Shown here piece after piece: positions 25,228 through 34,205 of a DNA stretch of 64,000 nucleotides (positions within the stretch are counted from its first letter, which is position 1; each line of letters opens with the position of its first letter). A program made the position numbers and the translations under genes. The notes under the pieces are model-generated. The model made no database searches. It saw only the letters and a list, made by a program, of their open reading frames with translations, and was not told the DNA's origin. The stretch spans positions 1 to 64,000 of the forward strand of contig DASZHD010000057.1 in assembly GCA_035938175.1 (NCBI GenBank). Direction: 5' to 3'. The stretch is from DASRDE01 sp035938175 (GTDB taxonomy: Bacteria; Vulcanimicrobiota; Vulcanimicrobiia; Vulcanimicrobiales; Vulcanimicrobiaceae).

Positions 25228-27495
25228 TCAACTTCCGGTCGCGAAAAGATCTTGCTGTTCTCCGTCGCGCCCGAGGCGCGGAGCGATCGTTTCCAGGTCG
25301 CCGAGTCCGATTAAGATACGGCGAGGCTTCGTACCTTCGTGCGGACCGACGATCTTGAACTCCTCGAGCTGTTTCATCAGGCGAACGGCGCGCGGATGAC
25401 CGATCGAGAACTGTGACTGCAGCGCCGCGGTCGACGCATAGTTGCTTTCGATGATGAACTTCGCAGCATCGTAGCAGAGCGGATCGACGTCCTTGCGCGC
25501 GCCGTCGTCGTCGGAGATCGGCGTGACTTCGACGTCCAGCAGATTTTCGGGACGCCCTTGTTTCGCCCAAAAATCGACGAGGCGGTGCACCTCGCTGCCC
25601 GTAATCAGTGCGCCCTGCGCGCGAACCGGCTTGGGAACGTCGATCGGCAAATACAGCATATCGCCGCGGCCCAGCAGCCGTTCGGCGCCGGCCATGTCGA
25701 GAATCGTACGGGAGTCGACCTGCGAGCTCACGGCAAACGCGATGCGCGACGGAATATTCGCCTTGATGAGGCCGGTTATAACGTCGACCGACGGACGCTG
25801 CGTTGCAACGACCAGATGGATCCCGGTCGCGCGTGCCAGCTGCGCCAAGCGCATGATCGTCGTTTCGACTTTTGCGGGAGCAACCAGCATCAGGTCGGCA
25901 AGTTCGTCGATCACGACGAGTACGTACGGGAGTTTCTCGTCGGGGAACTTCGCATTGTACTCCTCGATCTTGCGGACGCCCGCCTTGGCGAACCGCTCGT
26001 ACCGCACATCCATCTCTTTGGTCATCTCGAAGAGCGCGCCGGCCGCCATGCGCGCATCGGTGATCACTTCTTTAATCAGATGCGGGATGCCGTTGTACAT
26101 CGTGAGTTCGACGCGCTTCGGATCGATCATCAACATCTGAACCTGATCCGGCGTAGCGCTGACGAGCAGCGACGCGATGATCGTGTTCAAACACACGGAC
26201 TTGCCGGCGCCCGTCGCTCCGGCCACGAGCAGATGCGGCATCTTTCCAAGATCGCCGAACACGGGGCGTCCGGTAATGTCTTTGCCTAGCGCCATCCAGA
26301 GCGGTGGAATCTGTCCGCGAGCCGGCAACGCTTCCAAAATTTCGCGAACGGCAACGATCGAAATCGTCTTGTTCGGCACCTCGATGCCGACCGCCGACTT
26401 TCCGGGGATCGGCGCTTCGATGCGCACGCTGGTTGCGGCAAGGGCCAAGGCGAGATCGTCGGCGAGTGAGGCGATCTTGGAGATTTTCACACCGCGATCG
26501 GGTTTCAGTTCGTACCGGGTTATCGAAGGGCCGCGTTCGATGTGCACGACTTTCGCGCCGACGCCGAACGATGCGAGCGTGTCTTCCAAAACGTGCGAAC
26601 GGCTCGCGTCATCCGTGATCTGCGCCTGCGGCGGATCGAAGATGGCCAAATCGGGCAGGTGGTACTGCACTTTTCCCTGCGCGCGATCGCTCGGCTCGTA
26701 TTCGCCGGTTACACGCGCGGAAGCTCCGTCGACGGATTCTTCGTCGTCCTCGTCTTCTTCGTCTTCGTAAACTTCTTCGAAGGCATCGTCTTCTTCCGTT
26801 TGCTCCTCGTCGTCGACGAAATCTTCCTCATCTTCCTCGTCTTCGTCGCCATCGTATTCCTCGTCATCGCCGCCCGCCGAATCTTCCACGACGATAGCCG
26901 AACCCGCGGGCGGCACGAACGCCTCGACGGGAACGATCGCAGCCGGCGTGCGCAGATCGAACGCTTGTCGCAAATTCGCATGACTCTGCGGCAAGGCGAG
27001 CTGCACTTTGGGGACGCGCAGTTTCGAGAGCGTCACGATCAGCCAACCGATGACTTTCTTCACCGATACGTTGGTAATCCACACGGCGAGCAACAGCGCA
27101 GCCAAAACGAGCGCAACGCGCGCCCCTATCGTGCCGATGAGTGCTTGCAAGCCGTACCACAGCGCGGATCCCAGTACGCCGCCGCGGCGCCCGAACGCCG
27201 CGTCGATAATCAGAAAGTACCCGGCGGACGCGCATCCCAGCGTCGCGATCATGCGCGGGACGTTGATCTCCAAGAAAACGATCGCGCCGAACAACGCCAC
27301 CAGCACCGGGAAAAGCGGAGCCGCGCCTCCAAAGACCGTCGACAGGCCATGCGCCGTCGCGGCTCCGGCAAACCCCGCACCATGCGGTAAAAGCAGTGCG
27401 ATTCCCAAAAGAACGGCGAGACCGATCGCGGCAATCCCGGCGATCTCGAAGTTCAGTCGCGTTTTCGCGGTCGCCTTGCGGCGTACGCGTGCCAT
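25228..27495 (-). CDS. ftsK: DNA translocase FtsK/SpoIIIE
   Basis: Septal DNA pump that clears chromosomes during division. The 755-residue protein has four or five N-terminal membrane helices (20-140), a very acidic linker (210-256, almost all Asp and Glu), an FtsK alpha domain, the ATPase with Walker A GATGAGKS (426-433) and Walker B VLVVIDELADLM, and a C-terminal winged-helix gamma domain (YASTAALQSQFSIGHPRAVR) that reads KOPS-type polarity sites. ATG 27495 was chosen; 27531 is possible. It diverges from the dehydrogenase gene across 37 bases. Confidence 0.95.
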   Translation of the reverse strand: MARVRRKATAKTRLNFEIAGIAAIGLAVLLGIALLLPHGAGFAGAATAHGLSTVFGGAAPLFPVLVALFGAIVFLEINVPRMIATLGCASAGYFLIIDAAFGRRGGVLGSALWYGLQALIGTIGARVALVLAALLLAVWITNVSVKKVIGWLIVTLSKLRVPKVQLALPQSHANLRQAFDLRTPAAIVPVEAFVPPAGSAIVVEDSAGGDDEEYDGDEDEEDEEDFVDDEEQTEEDDAFEEVYEDEEDEDDEESVDGASARVTGEYEPSDRAQGKVQYHLPDLAIFDPPQAQITDDASRSHVLEDTLASFGVGAKVVHIERGPSITRYELKPDRGVKISKIASLADDLALALAATSVRIEAPIPGKSAVGIEVPNKTISIVAVREILEALPARGQIPPLWMALGKDITGRPVFGDLGKMPHLLVAGATGAGKSVCLNTIIASLLVSATPDQVQMLMIDPKRVELTMYNGIPHLIKEVITDARMAAGALFEMTKEMDVRYERFAKAGVRKIEEYNAKFPDEKLPYVLVVIDELADLMLVAPAKVETTIMRLAQLARATGIHLVVATQRPSVDVITGLIKANIPSRIAFAVSSQVDSRTILDMAGAERLLGRGDMLYLPIDVPKPVRAQGALITGSEVHRLVDFWAKQGRPENLLDVEVTPISDDDGARKDVDPLCYDAAKFIIESNYASTAALQSQFSIGHPRAVRLMKQLEEFKIVGPHEGTKPRRILIGLGDLETIAPRLGRDGEQQDLFATGS

Positions 27496-27532
27496 GGAAC
27501 AGTTTCTTTCGTCACGAACACAGGAGTTCATT

Positions 27533-28618
27533 TTGGCTGCCCCAACGATTGCCGTACTCGAAGGCGACGAAACCGGACAAGAATTACTGCTCGAGGCGCT
27601 TCGCTTGCTGGATCGCTCGGTCATCGACGTCGAGCTGAACTTCGAACGTTTCGATCTTTCGCTCGAAAACCGGCGTGCGACCCAGAACGGAGTCGTGCAC
27701 GATGCCGCCGCTGCAATGAAGCGCTTCGGTTACGGATTGAAAGCCGCAACGATAACGCCCGAAACCAAGGGCGACGTCGGTTCGCCGAACGCCATCCTGC
27801 GCCGCGAGATCGACGGCAAAGTGATCGTTCGCACCGGACGCAGGCTGCCGGGAGTTCGTCCCGTGGCCGGAATACACGCGCCGATCTCGGTCGTTCGAAT
27901 GGCCGTCGGCGATGCGTACGGCGCGAAAGAATGGCGCGAGGGCAACGGTGCCGACGAGATTGCGTACCGTACTGAGGCCATACAGCGCAGCGTGTGCCGG
28001 TACGTTGCCGAATATGCATTCGTTCACGCGGCGAAGATGCGCGCAAAAGTGTTCGGCGGTCCGAAGTACACGGTGAGCCCGGTGTACGAAGGGATGCTGA
28101 AAGAGGAAATGGACGCGGCAGCGCAACGCCACCCGAACGTACCGTACGAACCGCAACTGATCGACGCCACGTACGCGCTGCTGCTCAGCACCGACGGCGA
28201 AAGCGCGATGGTGATACCAACACTCAACCGTGACGGCGACTGTCTGTCAGACTTGGTAATGCAGCTCTTCGGCTCCATCGCCGGTGCCGAATCCGTGCTG
28301 TTGTCCTTCGACGATCAACTCCGTCCCGACGTCGTCATGGCGGAAGCGCCGCATGGTACTGCGCCCCGCCTATTCGGAAAGAACGTCGCTAATCCGATGG
28401 CTATGATCCTGGCGTCGGCCGCGCTGCTCTCTTATATGGAAGACAAACGCGCCCAGAACGCCTCGCGCGCCATCTACGAGTCGACTTTGGAAGCGGTCCA
28501 CAGCGGCCTCGCCACCAGCGATTTGGGCGGTCACGCATCGACGACCGAGTTTACCGACGGCGTGATCGACCGCGTGAAGCGAAAGCTGGACGTTTGGTCG
28601 ACGCTGCAGCGCCATTAA
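27533..28618 (+). CDS. Isocitrate/isopropylmalate dehydrogenase family enzyme (probable isocitrate dehydrogenase)
   Basis: A 361-residue beta-decarboxylating dehydrogenase. Visible motifs are VLEGDETGQELL at the N terminus, SPNAILRREIDGKVIVR, RMAVGDAYGAKEW, the LIDATYALLL segment, NRDGDCLSDLVMQLFGSIAG and EAPHGTAPRLFGKNVANPM. The SPNA-x-LR, R-x-x-GDxY and DGD-xxSD-xxxQ-FGS patterns resemble eukaryotic-type (type II) isocitrate dehydrogenases more than isopropylmalate dehydrogenase, while GKNVANP is like type I. TTG 27533 is the likely start: AGGAG (27522-27526) lies six bases before it. Cofactor preference is not decided. Confidence 0.85.
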   Translation: MAAPTIAVLEGDETGQELLLEALRLLDRSVIDVELNFERFDLSLENRRATQNGVVHDAAAAMKRFGYGLKAATITPETKGDVGSPNAILRREIDGKVIVRTGRRLPGVRPVAGIHAPISVVRMAVGDAYGAKEWREGNGADEIAYRTEAIQRSVCRYVAEYAFVHAAKMRAKVFGGPKYTVSPVYEGMLKEEMDAAAQRHPNVPYEPQLIDATYALLLSTDGESAMVIPTLNRDGDCLSDLVMQLFGSIAGAESVLLSFDDQLRPDVVMAEAPHGTAPRLFGKNVANPMAMILASAALLSYMEDKRAQNASRAIYESTLEAVHSGLATSDLGGHASTTEFTDGVIDRVKRKLDVWSTLQRH

Positions 28619-28669
28619 GATTGAGCTAAACGCTGGTAAAACCAAGCGGCCCATAGTACGCTGGAAGCC

Positions 28670-29512
28670 ATGGCCTGGCTCAGCGGCAAACCGAAATTGG
28701 AAACCAAGACGGTCGAACCGCCCAAACCGGTATTCGACGTACCGGTCAAGTTCAGGCTGCGCGGCGTTTCGGAACCGATTCAGGGGACTCTGCTGCACAT
28801 CGCGCTGGGCGGTGCGCGTCTGCGTTCGTGGCTGCGCATGGAGCGCGGCACCGCGATCGAGTTCGATTGGCGCTTGAGCGACGGTAAGGCGCTGAAGATC
28901 AGCGGCGTCGTTGCGGCACAATATGCGCCGCGCAACGGCGGCGTCGGATTCGAGTACGCGATCGCGCTCGAAGAGCTGCCCGAAAGCGAAGGCGATGCGC
29001 TGGCGAAAGAGGCCGCGATGCTTCAGCGCCGGTCGCTGTCGGCCCGCAGCTACGATACCTCGCTCATCGACATTTCGCAGTTTACCGGATATCGCGTCCC
29101 CGAAGACTTCGAGGTTTCGTACCGGATCGACGATCCGCGCATGTCGCTCATGGCGGCAGTTGCCTGCGACCTCACCGGAAACGCGCTGCGCATGCGCTGC
29201 GAAGAGCAACTAAAAGTGAATCAGCAACTCGCGCTGACGTTCCGCTTGCCAGACGCGATGCTGGTCGTGCATCAAGGACGCGATGACGAACTCGTCGTCG
29301 GGCCGTTCGGATACCGGCGCGTGCCGCGCAAATATCTGCGCCGGCCGTTTGTCGAGCTGAAGTTACGCGCACGCGTGGTCGCCGCGGTCACCGACTCTCT
29401 GCGCCGGCCGGCTTACGAAATCGAACTGCTCGAAGTCGACGGGCTAGCACGTGAGGAGATCGCGCGGTATATTCACGCATCGCAGCTCTCACGTCTGAAA
29501 AAGCGCGGCTGA
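28670..29512 (+). CDS. PilZ-like protein with two degenerate domains
   Basis: A 280-residue soluble protein. Residues 22-105 (VKFRLRGVSEPIQGTLLHIA, then GGARLRSW) and 145-235 (FEVSYRIDDPR then VACDLTGNALRMRC) each resemble the PilZ six-stranded barrel with a D/NxSxxG-type turn in altered form. PilZ domains bind cyclic di-GMP, but the RxxxR arm is not clear in either copy, so binding is doubtful. Annotated as PilZ-like at moderate confidence; no function is inferred. Confidence 0.6.
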   Translation: MAWLSGKPKLETKTVEPPKPVFDVPVKFRLRGVSEPIQGTLLHIALGGARLRSWLRMERGTAIEFDWRLSDGKALKISGVVAAQYAPRNGGVGFEYAIALEELPESEGDALAKEAAMLQRRSLSARSYDTSLIDISQFTGYRVPEDFEVSYRIDDPRMSLMAAVACDLTGNALRMRCEEQLKVNQQLALTFRLPDAMLVVHQGRDDELVVGPFGYRRVPRKYLRRPFVELKLRARVVAAVTDSLRRPAYEIELLEVDGLAREEIARYIHASQLSRLKKRG

Positions 29513-29521
29513 GAACTCCGC

Positions 29522-30358
29522 TCACGAAGCGATGAGCGCGACGCCGGCGAGCGCCAAGCCGACGCCGGCTTTTTGAATTGCCGCCAACCGCTCGTGTAGA
29601 ACGACGCGCGCGAGAATCACCGTCGAAGCGGGATACAGTGACGTAAGGACGGCCGCAATCGCCAAATAGCCCGCATTCGCGGCGAAGAGATAGAAGGCGT
29701 TTGCAGATTGGTCCAACACGCCGGCGACTATTATCTGCAACGCAGTGCCTTTGACGGGTTTGATGCTTTGACCCGCAGCCAGTGCAGCAATCAGGAGCAA
29801 GCCCGTGGACGCGCATCGCGCGGAAATCAGCGGATACAGCCCCGCATTCTTTCCCGCCAGCGCGAGAAAGACGTAGAAGCCGCTGAGCGCAAGCCCTGAG
29901 ATAACCGCCTCGCGCACGCCCACGGCGGAAAATTCGAACGATCCGGTTTCGCCCGGCGTCAGCGTTATCAAGACTACCGCCACGAATGCAGCGGCGATTC
30001 CGGCCGAACGCAACCCCGTCAAGTGCTCGCCGCGCGCGAATACCCCGACGATCACGGGTACCGCCGCGGCGAGTACGGCCGTGATTGGCGAGACGACGCC
30101 CATCTTTCCGATCGCAAGCGCGCGATACAGCAGCGCGATGCCGACCGCGCCGCAGGCGCCGGCGGCAAATCCGAAGAGCAGCGCCCGGTGCGTGAGCGCC
30201 GCATGAGTAAACGGCAGTGCAGCGGCCAGCAACAGCAAGCCCACGAGTTGCGAGAGCATGACCACGGAAAAAACCGAACTGCGTTTGCTCGCCAGGCCGC
30301 CGAAAAAATCGGCGGCGCCGTAAAACGCCGCCGCCAGCAAGCCGAAAGCGATGCCCAA
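29522..30358 (-). CDS. EamA/DMT-family transporter
   Basis: A ten-helix drug/metabolite-type transporter of 278 residues. The two EamA halves are visible, the first ending in the IALLYRALAIGKMGVVSPI segment and the second beginning near residue 150 (AVISGLALSGFYVFLALAG) and ending with TSLYPASTVILARVVLHERL, a family hallmark. Substrate unknown. It follows the amidase gene by three bases on the same strand. Confidence 0.9.
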   Translation of the reverse strand: MGIAFGLLAAAFYGAADFFGGLASKRSSVFSVVMLSQLVGLLLLAAALPFTHAALTHRALLFGFAAGACGAVGIALLYRALAIGKMGVVSPITAVLAAAVPVIVGVFARGEHLTGLRSAGIAAAFVAVVLITLTPGETGSFEFSAVGVREAVISGLALSGFYVFLALAGKNAGLYPLISARCASTGLLLIAALAAGQSIKPVKGTALQIIVAGVLDQSANAFYLFAANAGYLAIAAVLTSLYPASTVILARVVLHERLAAIQKAGVGLALAGVALIAS

Positions 30359-30361
30359 AAT

Positions 30362-31762
30362 CTAGGCCATTACGAGCTTCGGATGCTGTTGATGAAAAGC
30401 GGTTCGCGCCTGGTAGGCTTTGGCAATTTGCGTCAGTGCCGTTTCGCCCCAAGACTTTCCGAGCAGGGCAAGTCCGGTCGGCAAATGATTCTCGCCCAAG
30501 CCGTTCGGCACGCTGACCGACGGCAGGCCCGGAAGATTACCGATGCTGCCCATGTCGAGCACGCCCGGATACTTCGGATACGCTTTGTCGAACGGTAAGT
30601 CGATCGGAAGCGCGACCGTGGAAAGCGTCGGATGTACGATCGCGTCGTACGGCTCCATCGCGCGAACGACCGCCTCGTTGAGCAACGAGCGCAGGCGCAT
30701 TCCGTCGACGTAGTCGACCGCGAGCGAACCGTACACCGCGTAGCCGCCCAGTTTATCGGAAGGCGACTGCAGTTCGCGCGAACGTCCGCTCTCGATCAGA
30801 TCGCGGAACGCACTGGCACATTCGCCGTTGAACACCGCGACGAAGACGTCGCCGTAATCGCCCTTGGGCAGCGGCACGTCGCGAACGATGTCGCAGAATT
30901 CCCCGAGCACGCGCAGCGAGGCCTCGAAGTTGCGGATGACGGCCGGCTGCGTTTTTGCCGTCGCACCCTTTACGACGGCAAGCTTCGGACGGCGCCCGCG
31001 TATCGTCGGAAACGGCATGTCCTTCGAGGTTTTGTCGTTGGGATCGTGACCGGCGATCGTCCGCAGAACGGTTTCGGCATCGCGAGCCGAGCGGCACATC
31101 GGGCCGAGTTTATCCGAAGACCACATCAGCGCCATCGCGCCGTGCCGGCTGACGCGCCCGTACGTCGGACGCAATCCCGAAACGCCGCAGTACGACGACG
31201 GCACCATGATGGAACCGTTCGTCTCGGATCCGATTGAAAAACCGACCAGTCCGGCAGCGGTCGCGGCTCCGGGACCGCTGGACGATCCGCCGCTCCAGAA
31301 GTTGCGGTTCCACGGCGTCCGTCCGGGGCCGGTAAACGATGCGTCGGCTTCGTTGTAGCCGAAGCCGCCCGCAAGCTCGACCATCGCCAGCTTCGCGCAA
31401 AGCACCGCGCCGGCGTCGCGGAGCTTCTTCACGACGGTTGCGTCGTAATCGAAGACTTGGTTCCGGTACGGCGCGGCGCCCCACGTCGTGGGCGCACCGG
31501 CCGCGGCCAGCAAATCTTTTACGCCGTAGGGCACGCCGTGCAGCGGTCCGCGGCTGGATCCTGCGGCGAGCTCCTTGTCTGCGGCGCGCGCTTCGCCGAG
31601 CGCGCGCTCGTGCACGATCGTCACGACGGCGCCGTAGACATGTCCATATTTTTCCAGTCGCGCAAGGTAGAGTTTGGTGAGTTCCACCGACGACATCTTG
31701 CGTTGCGCGATCATTTGCCCAAGAGCGGTTGCGTCGGAGAACGCGAGTTGTTCGTTCGTCAT
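30362..31762 (-). CDS. Amidase signature family enzyme
   Basis: A 466-residue amidase related to GatA. The catalytic Lys is in HGVPYGVKDLL (near residue 80) and the Ser-cisSer-Ser region in FWSGGSSSGPGAATAAG. The sequence ends as a free-standing amidase and there is no gatB or gatC nearby, so a Glu-tRNA role is unlikely; an amide or ester hydrolase is more probable. ATG 31762 overlaps the stop of the upstream small exported-protein gene (ATGA) and has GAGGCGGA just before it. Confidence 0.88.
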   Translation of the reverse strand: MTNEQLAFSDATALGQMIAQRKMSSVELTKLYLARLEKYGHVYGAVVTIVHERALGEARAADKELAAGSSRGPLHGVPYGVKDLLAAAGAPTTWGAAPYRNQVFDYDATVVKKLRDAGAVLCAKLAMVELAGGFGYNEADASFTGPGRTPWNRNFWSGGSSSGPGAATAAGLVGFSIGSETNGSIMVPSSYCGVSGLRPTYGRVSRHGAMALMWSSDKLGPMCRSARDAETVLRTIAGHDPNDKTSKDMPFPTIRGRRPKLAVVKGATAKTQPAVIRNFEASLRVLGEFCDIVRDVPLPKGDYGDVFVAVFNGECASAFRDLIESGRSRELQSPSDKLGGYAVYGSLAVDYVDGMRLRSLLNEAVVRAMEPYDAIVHPTLSTVALPIDLPFDKAYPKYPGVLDMGSIGNLPGLPSVSVPNGLGENHLPTGLALLGKSWGETALTQIAKAYQARTAFHQQHPKLVMA

Positions 31763-32061
31763 TCCGCCGCCTCGAACGTCGCTGCCGGCTCGTCCCAATT
31801 TTTCAGCGCGCGGCCTTTGGGATCGATCGCATTGCCCAGCTTCAAATTACCGTCGATGTTTTGAGCGATCGTTTCGAGATCTTTGTCGGTCAGCTGCGGA
31901 TCGAACCGGCGCATCGATTTCGCAAGCTCGCGCGCGGCACCCGAGATCTTCGACGGTTTTGGAGAGGGTGACGGTGAACCCGATGGCTGCGCGGACGGCG
32001 GAGCCGCTGCGAGTAACGCGCCGGAAGCGGTGGCGGCCAAAAAAGCTTTTCGGGTGCTCAT
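31759..32061 (-). CDS. Small exported protein coupled to the amidase
   Basis: A 100-residue protein with an N-terminal signal-like segment (STRKAFLAATASGALLAAA), a Ser/Pro spacer and a charged helical domain (RELAKSMRRFDPQLTDKDLE, then TIAQNIDGNLKLGN) of the type seen in small accessory proteins next to Tat- or Sec-exported enzymes. No named family. Its stop overlaps the amidase start by 4 bases, so expression is probably coupled. Whether it interacts with the amidase is only an inference from this arrangement. Confidence 0.65.
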   Translation of the reverse strand: MSTRKAFLAATASGALLAAAPPSAQPSGSPSPSPKPSKISGAARELAKSMRRFDPQLTDKDLETIAQNIDGNLKLGNAIDPKGRALKNWDEPAATFEAAE

Positions 32062-32076
32062 GGTTTCCCCCTGATA

Positions 32077-33780
32077 CTAAACCTCCATAACCACCGGTAC
32101 GATAACGGGCCGGCGCTTATAGCGCGCATGGATCGACTTTGCGAGTCCGCTGCGGATGTGTTCCTTCACGGTATTGACGTCGCGAATACCTTCAAGCGAA
32201 ACTTCTTCGATCAGGGTCACTAATTCGGCACGCAGCTGATCGAGCACGCCGTCGGACTCGGGCACGTAAAACACACCTCGCGAGATCAGGTCGGGACCGG
32301 CGATGACGCGAGCCTCTTCACTATCGATCGTCACCACGACCATCATGAAACCGTCGGCCGCGAGCAGCCGCCGGTCGCGGAGCACCGCTTCGCCCACGTC
32401 GCCGACGCTGGAACCGTCGACGAATACATGACCGCCGTACGTTTTGCCGATTTTGTCGCCGTATTCCGCGGTGAACTCCAGCACGTCGCCGTTCTCGACG
32501 ACGAACACGTTCTGCGGATCGACGCCGGTACGCGCAGCCAGTTTACCGTGCTGCACAAGCATGCGGTACTCTCCGTGAACCGGTACGAAGAACTCCGGAC
32601 GAACCAAATTGAGCATCAACAGCAGCTCTTCTTGCGACGCGTGACCCGAAACGTGCGACCGTCCGTCGGTACCGTGAACGACGACCGCACCCAAGCGATA
32701 CAAGTTGTTGATCGTCTTGTACACGCCTTTTTCGTTTCCCGGAATCGGCGTGGCGCTGATTACGACGGTGTCTCCCGGAACGATCTTCAATTTGGCGTGG
32801 TCGCGCACCGACATGCGCGTGAGCGCGCTCATCGGCTCGCCTTGCGATCCCGTCGTCATGACGACGACCTTTTCCGGCGGGTATTCGTCGACTTGTTCGA
32901 TCCGGATCGTGCGCTCGCCGGGCACGCGCAGATATCCCAACTCCGAAGCGAAATGCACCACGTTGAGCAGCGAGCGCCCCAAAAACGCAATCTTTCGATC
33001 GAACGTAATCGCGTGATCGATCACCTGCTGAATCCGCGGAACGTTGGATGCGAACGAAGCAACGATGATCCGCCCCTTCGCGTGCGAAAAAACGTTGGTA
33101 AACGCCTCGCCCACGATGCGTTCCGAAAGCGTGTGCCCCGGCCGCTCGGCGTTCGTGCTGTCCGAGAGCATGCACAGCACGCCTTCGTCTCCGATGCGGG
33201 CGATCGCCGCAAAATCCGCCGGCTTGCCGTCTATCGGCGTCTGATCGAATTTGAAATCGCCGGTGTGGAATAACGTTCCGACCGGAGTGCGAAGCGCCAG
33301 CGCGCACGCTCCGGAGACGGAATGGTTGATGTGCACGAACTCCGCTTCGATCGCTCCGTAGCGTACGCGCTCGCCGGGCTGCACCGTGACGAATTGCGCT
33401 TCTCCCATCATCTTGTGATCGCGGGATTTTGCTTTGATCAGCGCGTTGGTCAGCGGCGTTCCGACCACCGGGACGTTGAATTCGCGCAGCAGGTACGGAA
33501 TGCCGCCGATGTGATCTTCGTGCCCGTGCGTTACCAGAATTGCGCGAAACTTTTCACGGCGCTCGCGCAGATACGTGAAATCGTTGATGACGATGTCGAC
33601 GCCGTACATTTCTTCGTCGGGAAACATCAGACCGCAATCGACGGCGACGATGTCTTCATTCGTTTCGATCAGCGTCATGTTGCGCCCGATTTCACCGCAG
33701 CCGCCGAGCGGAACGATCCGGACGTACGCTTCCGCGGGCGCGTCGGGTACGACCAGCGGACTGGAAGGCGCGTTACGCAT
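32077..33780 (-). CDS. rnj: Ribonuclease J
   Basis: A metallo-beta-lactamase-fold RNase with 5'-exonuclease and endonuclease activity in RNA turnover. The 567 residues include the zinc motif THGHEDH (84-90), the GGCGEIGRNM N-terminal strand, DSTNAERPG of the beta-CASP domain, SGHASQEEL and the PVHGEYRML motif, plus a C-terminal domain ending in RRPVIVPVVMEV. The presence of RNase J rather than an RNase E-only system fits a Terrabacteria-like lineage. It starts 35 bases from a divergent small gene. Confidence 0.96.
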   Translation of the reverse strand: MRNAPSSPLVVPDAPAEAYVRIVPLGGCGEIGRNMTLIETNEDIVAVDCGLMFPDEEMYGVDIVINDFTYLRERREKFRAILVTHGHEDHIGGIPYLLREFNVPVVGTPLTNALIKAKSRDHKMMGEAQFVTVQPGERVRYGAIEAEFVHINHSVSGACALALRTPVGTLFHTGDFKFDQTPIDGKPADFAAIARIGDEGVLCMLSDSTNAERPGHTLSERIVGEAFTNVFSHAKGRIIVASFASNVPRIQQVIDHAITFDRKIAFLGRSLLNVVHFASELGYLRVPGERTIRIEQVDEYPPEKVVVMTTGSQGEPMSALTRMSVRDHAKLKIVPGDTVVISATPIPGNEKGVYKTINNLYRLGAVVVHGTDGRSHVSGHASQEELLLMLNLVRPEFFVPVHGEYRMLVQHGKLAARTGVDPQNVFVVENGDVLEFTAEYGDKIGKTYGGHVFVDGSSVGDVGEAVLRDRRLLAADGFMMVVVTIDSEEARVIAGPDLISRGVFYVPESDGVLDQLRAELVTLIEEVSLEGIRDVNTVKEHIRSGLAKSIHARYKRRPVIVPVVMEV

Positions 33781-33815
33781 CTAGCGCACCGGCACCGACG
33801 GTGTGAACGGCAGAC

Positions 33816-34079
33816 ATGAACGTCCGATACCCCGCCGCGCTCGTGCTAACCTTGGCTTTTACCGCAGGGCTTCCGGCACACGCCGCCGCCCCGCACTCGA
33901 AACACGCCTCACGCTTTACCTCGCCGCCCCGAGCCGGGCGGCTGTACTCGGCGCGGGCGCTCCGTCAAGCCAGAATCATCCTGCAACTCAAATTGCTCGA
34001 ACTGCGCAGCGAACATTTGGAGCGCGTGCGAGAGGCTATCCAGCACCGCATTCCGGTTGACGAACTGCTCAAAATGTGA
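33816..34079 (+). CDS. Small exported protein, unknown function
   Basis: An 87-residue product with a clear signal peptide (RYPAALVLTLAFTAGLPAHA, cleavage after residue 24 or so) and a basic, helical mature part rich in Arg, Leu and Glu. No family recognised. It is followed by a hairpin that looks like an intrinsic terminator, supporting an independent transcript. It diverges from rnj. The alternative reading frames over the same bases give no signal peptide. Confidence 0.6.
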   Translation: MNVRYPAALVLTLAFTAGLPAHAAAPHSKHASRFTSPPRAGRLYSARALRQARIILQLKLLELRSEHLERVREAIQHRIPVDELLKM

Positions 34080-34140
34080 GCAGACAAGCGGTCAAAGGGC
34101 GTGCAGGGCAGTCCTTCCGCACTGCTGCGGCGAAACAATC

Positions 34141-34182
34141 AAGCGTGCTGTCCGTATTACCGGGCGGCACGCTTTCATTTCA
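34141..34182 (+). terminator. Probable intrinsic terminator
   Basis: AAGCGTGC (34141-34148) pairs perfectly with GCACGCTT (34167-34174) and is followed by TTTCATTTC. It sits between the small exported-protein gene and the Yip1-like gene. Confidence 0.65.
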
Positions 34183-34205
34183 CGTATTTTAGGAGAGAGG
34201 GCTTT

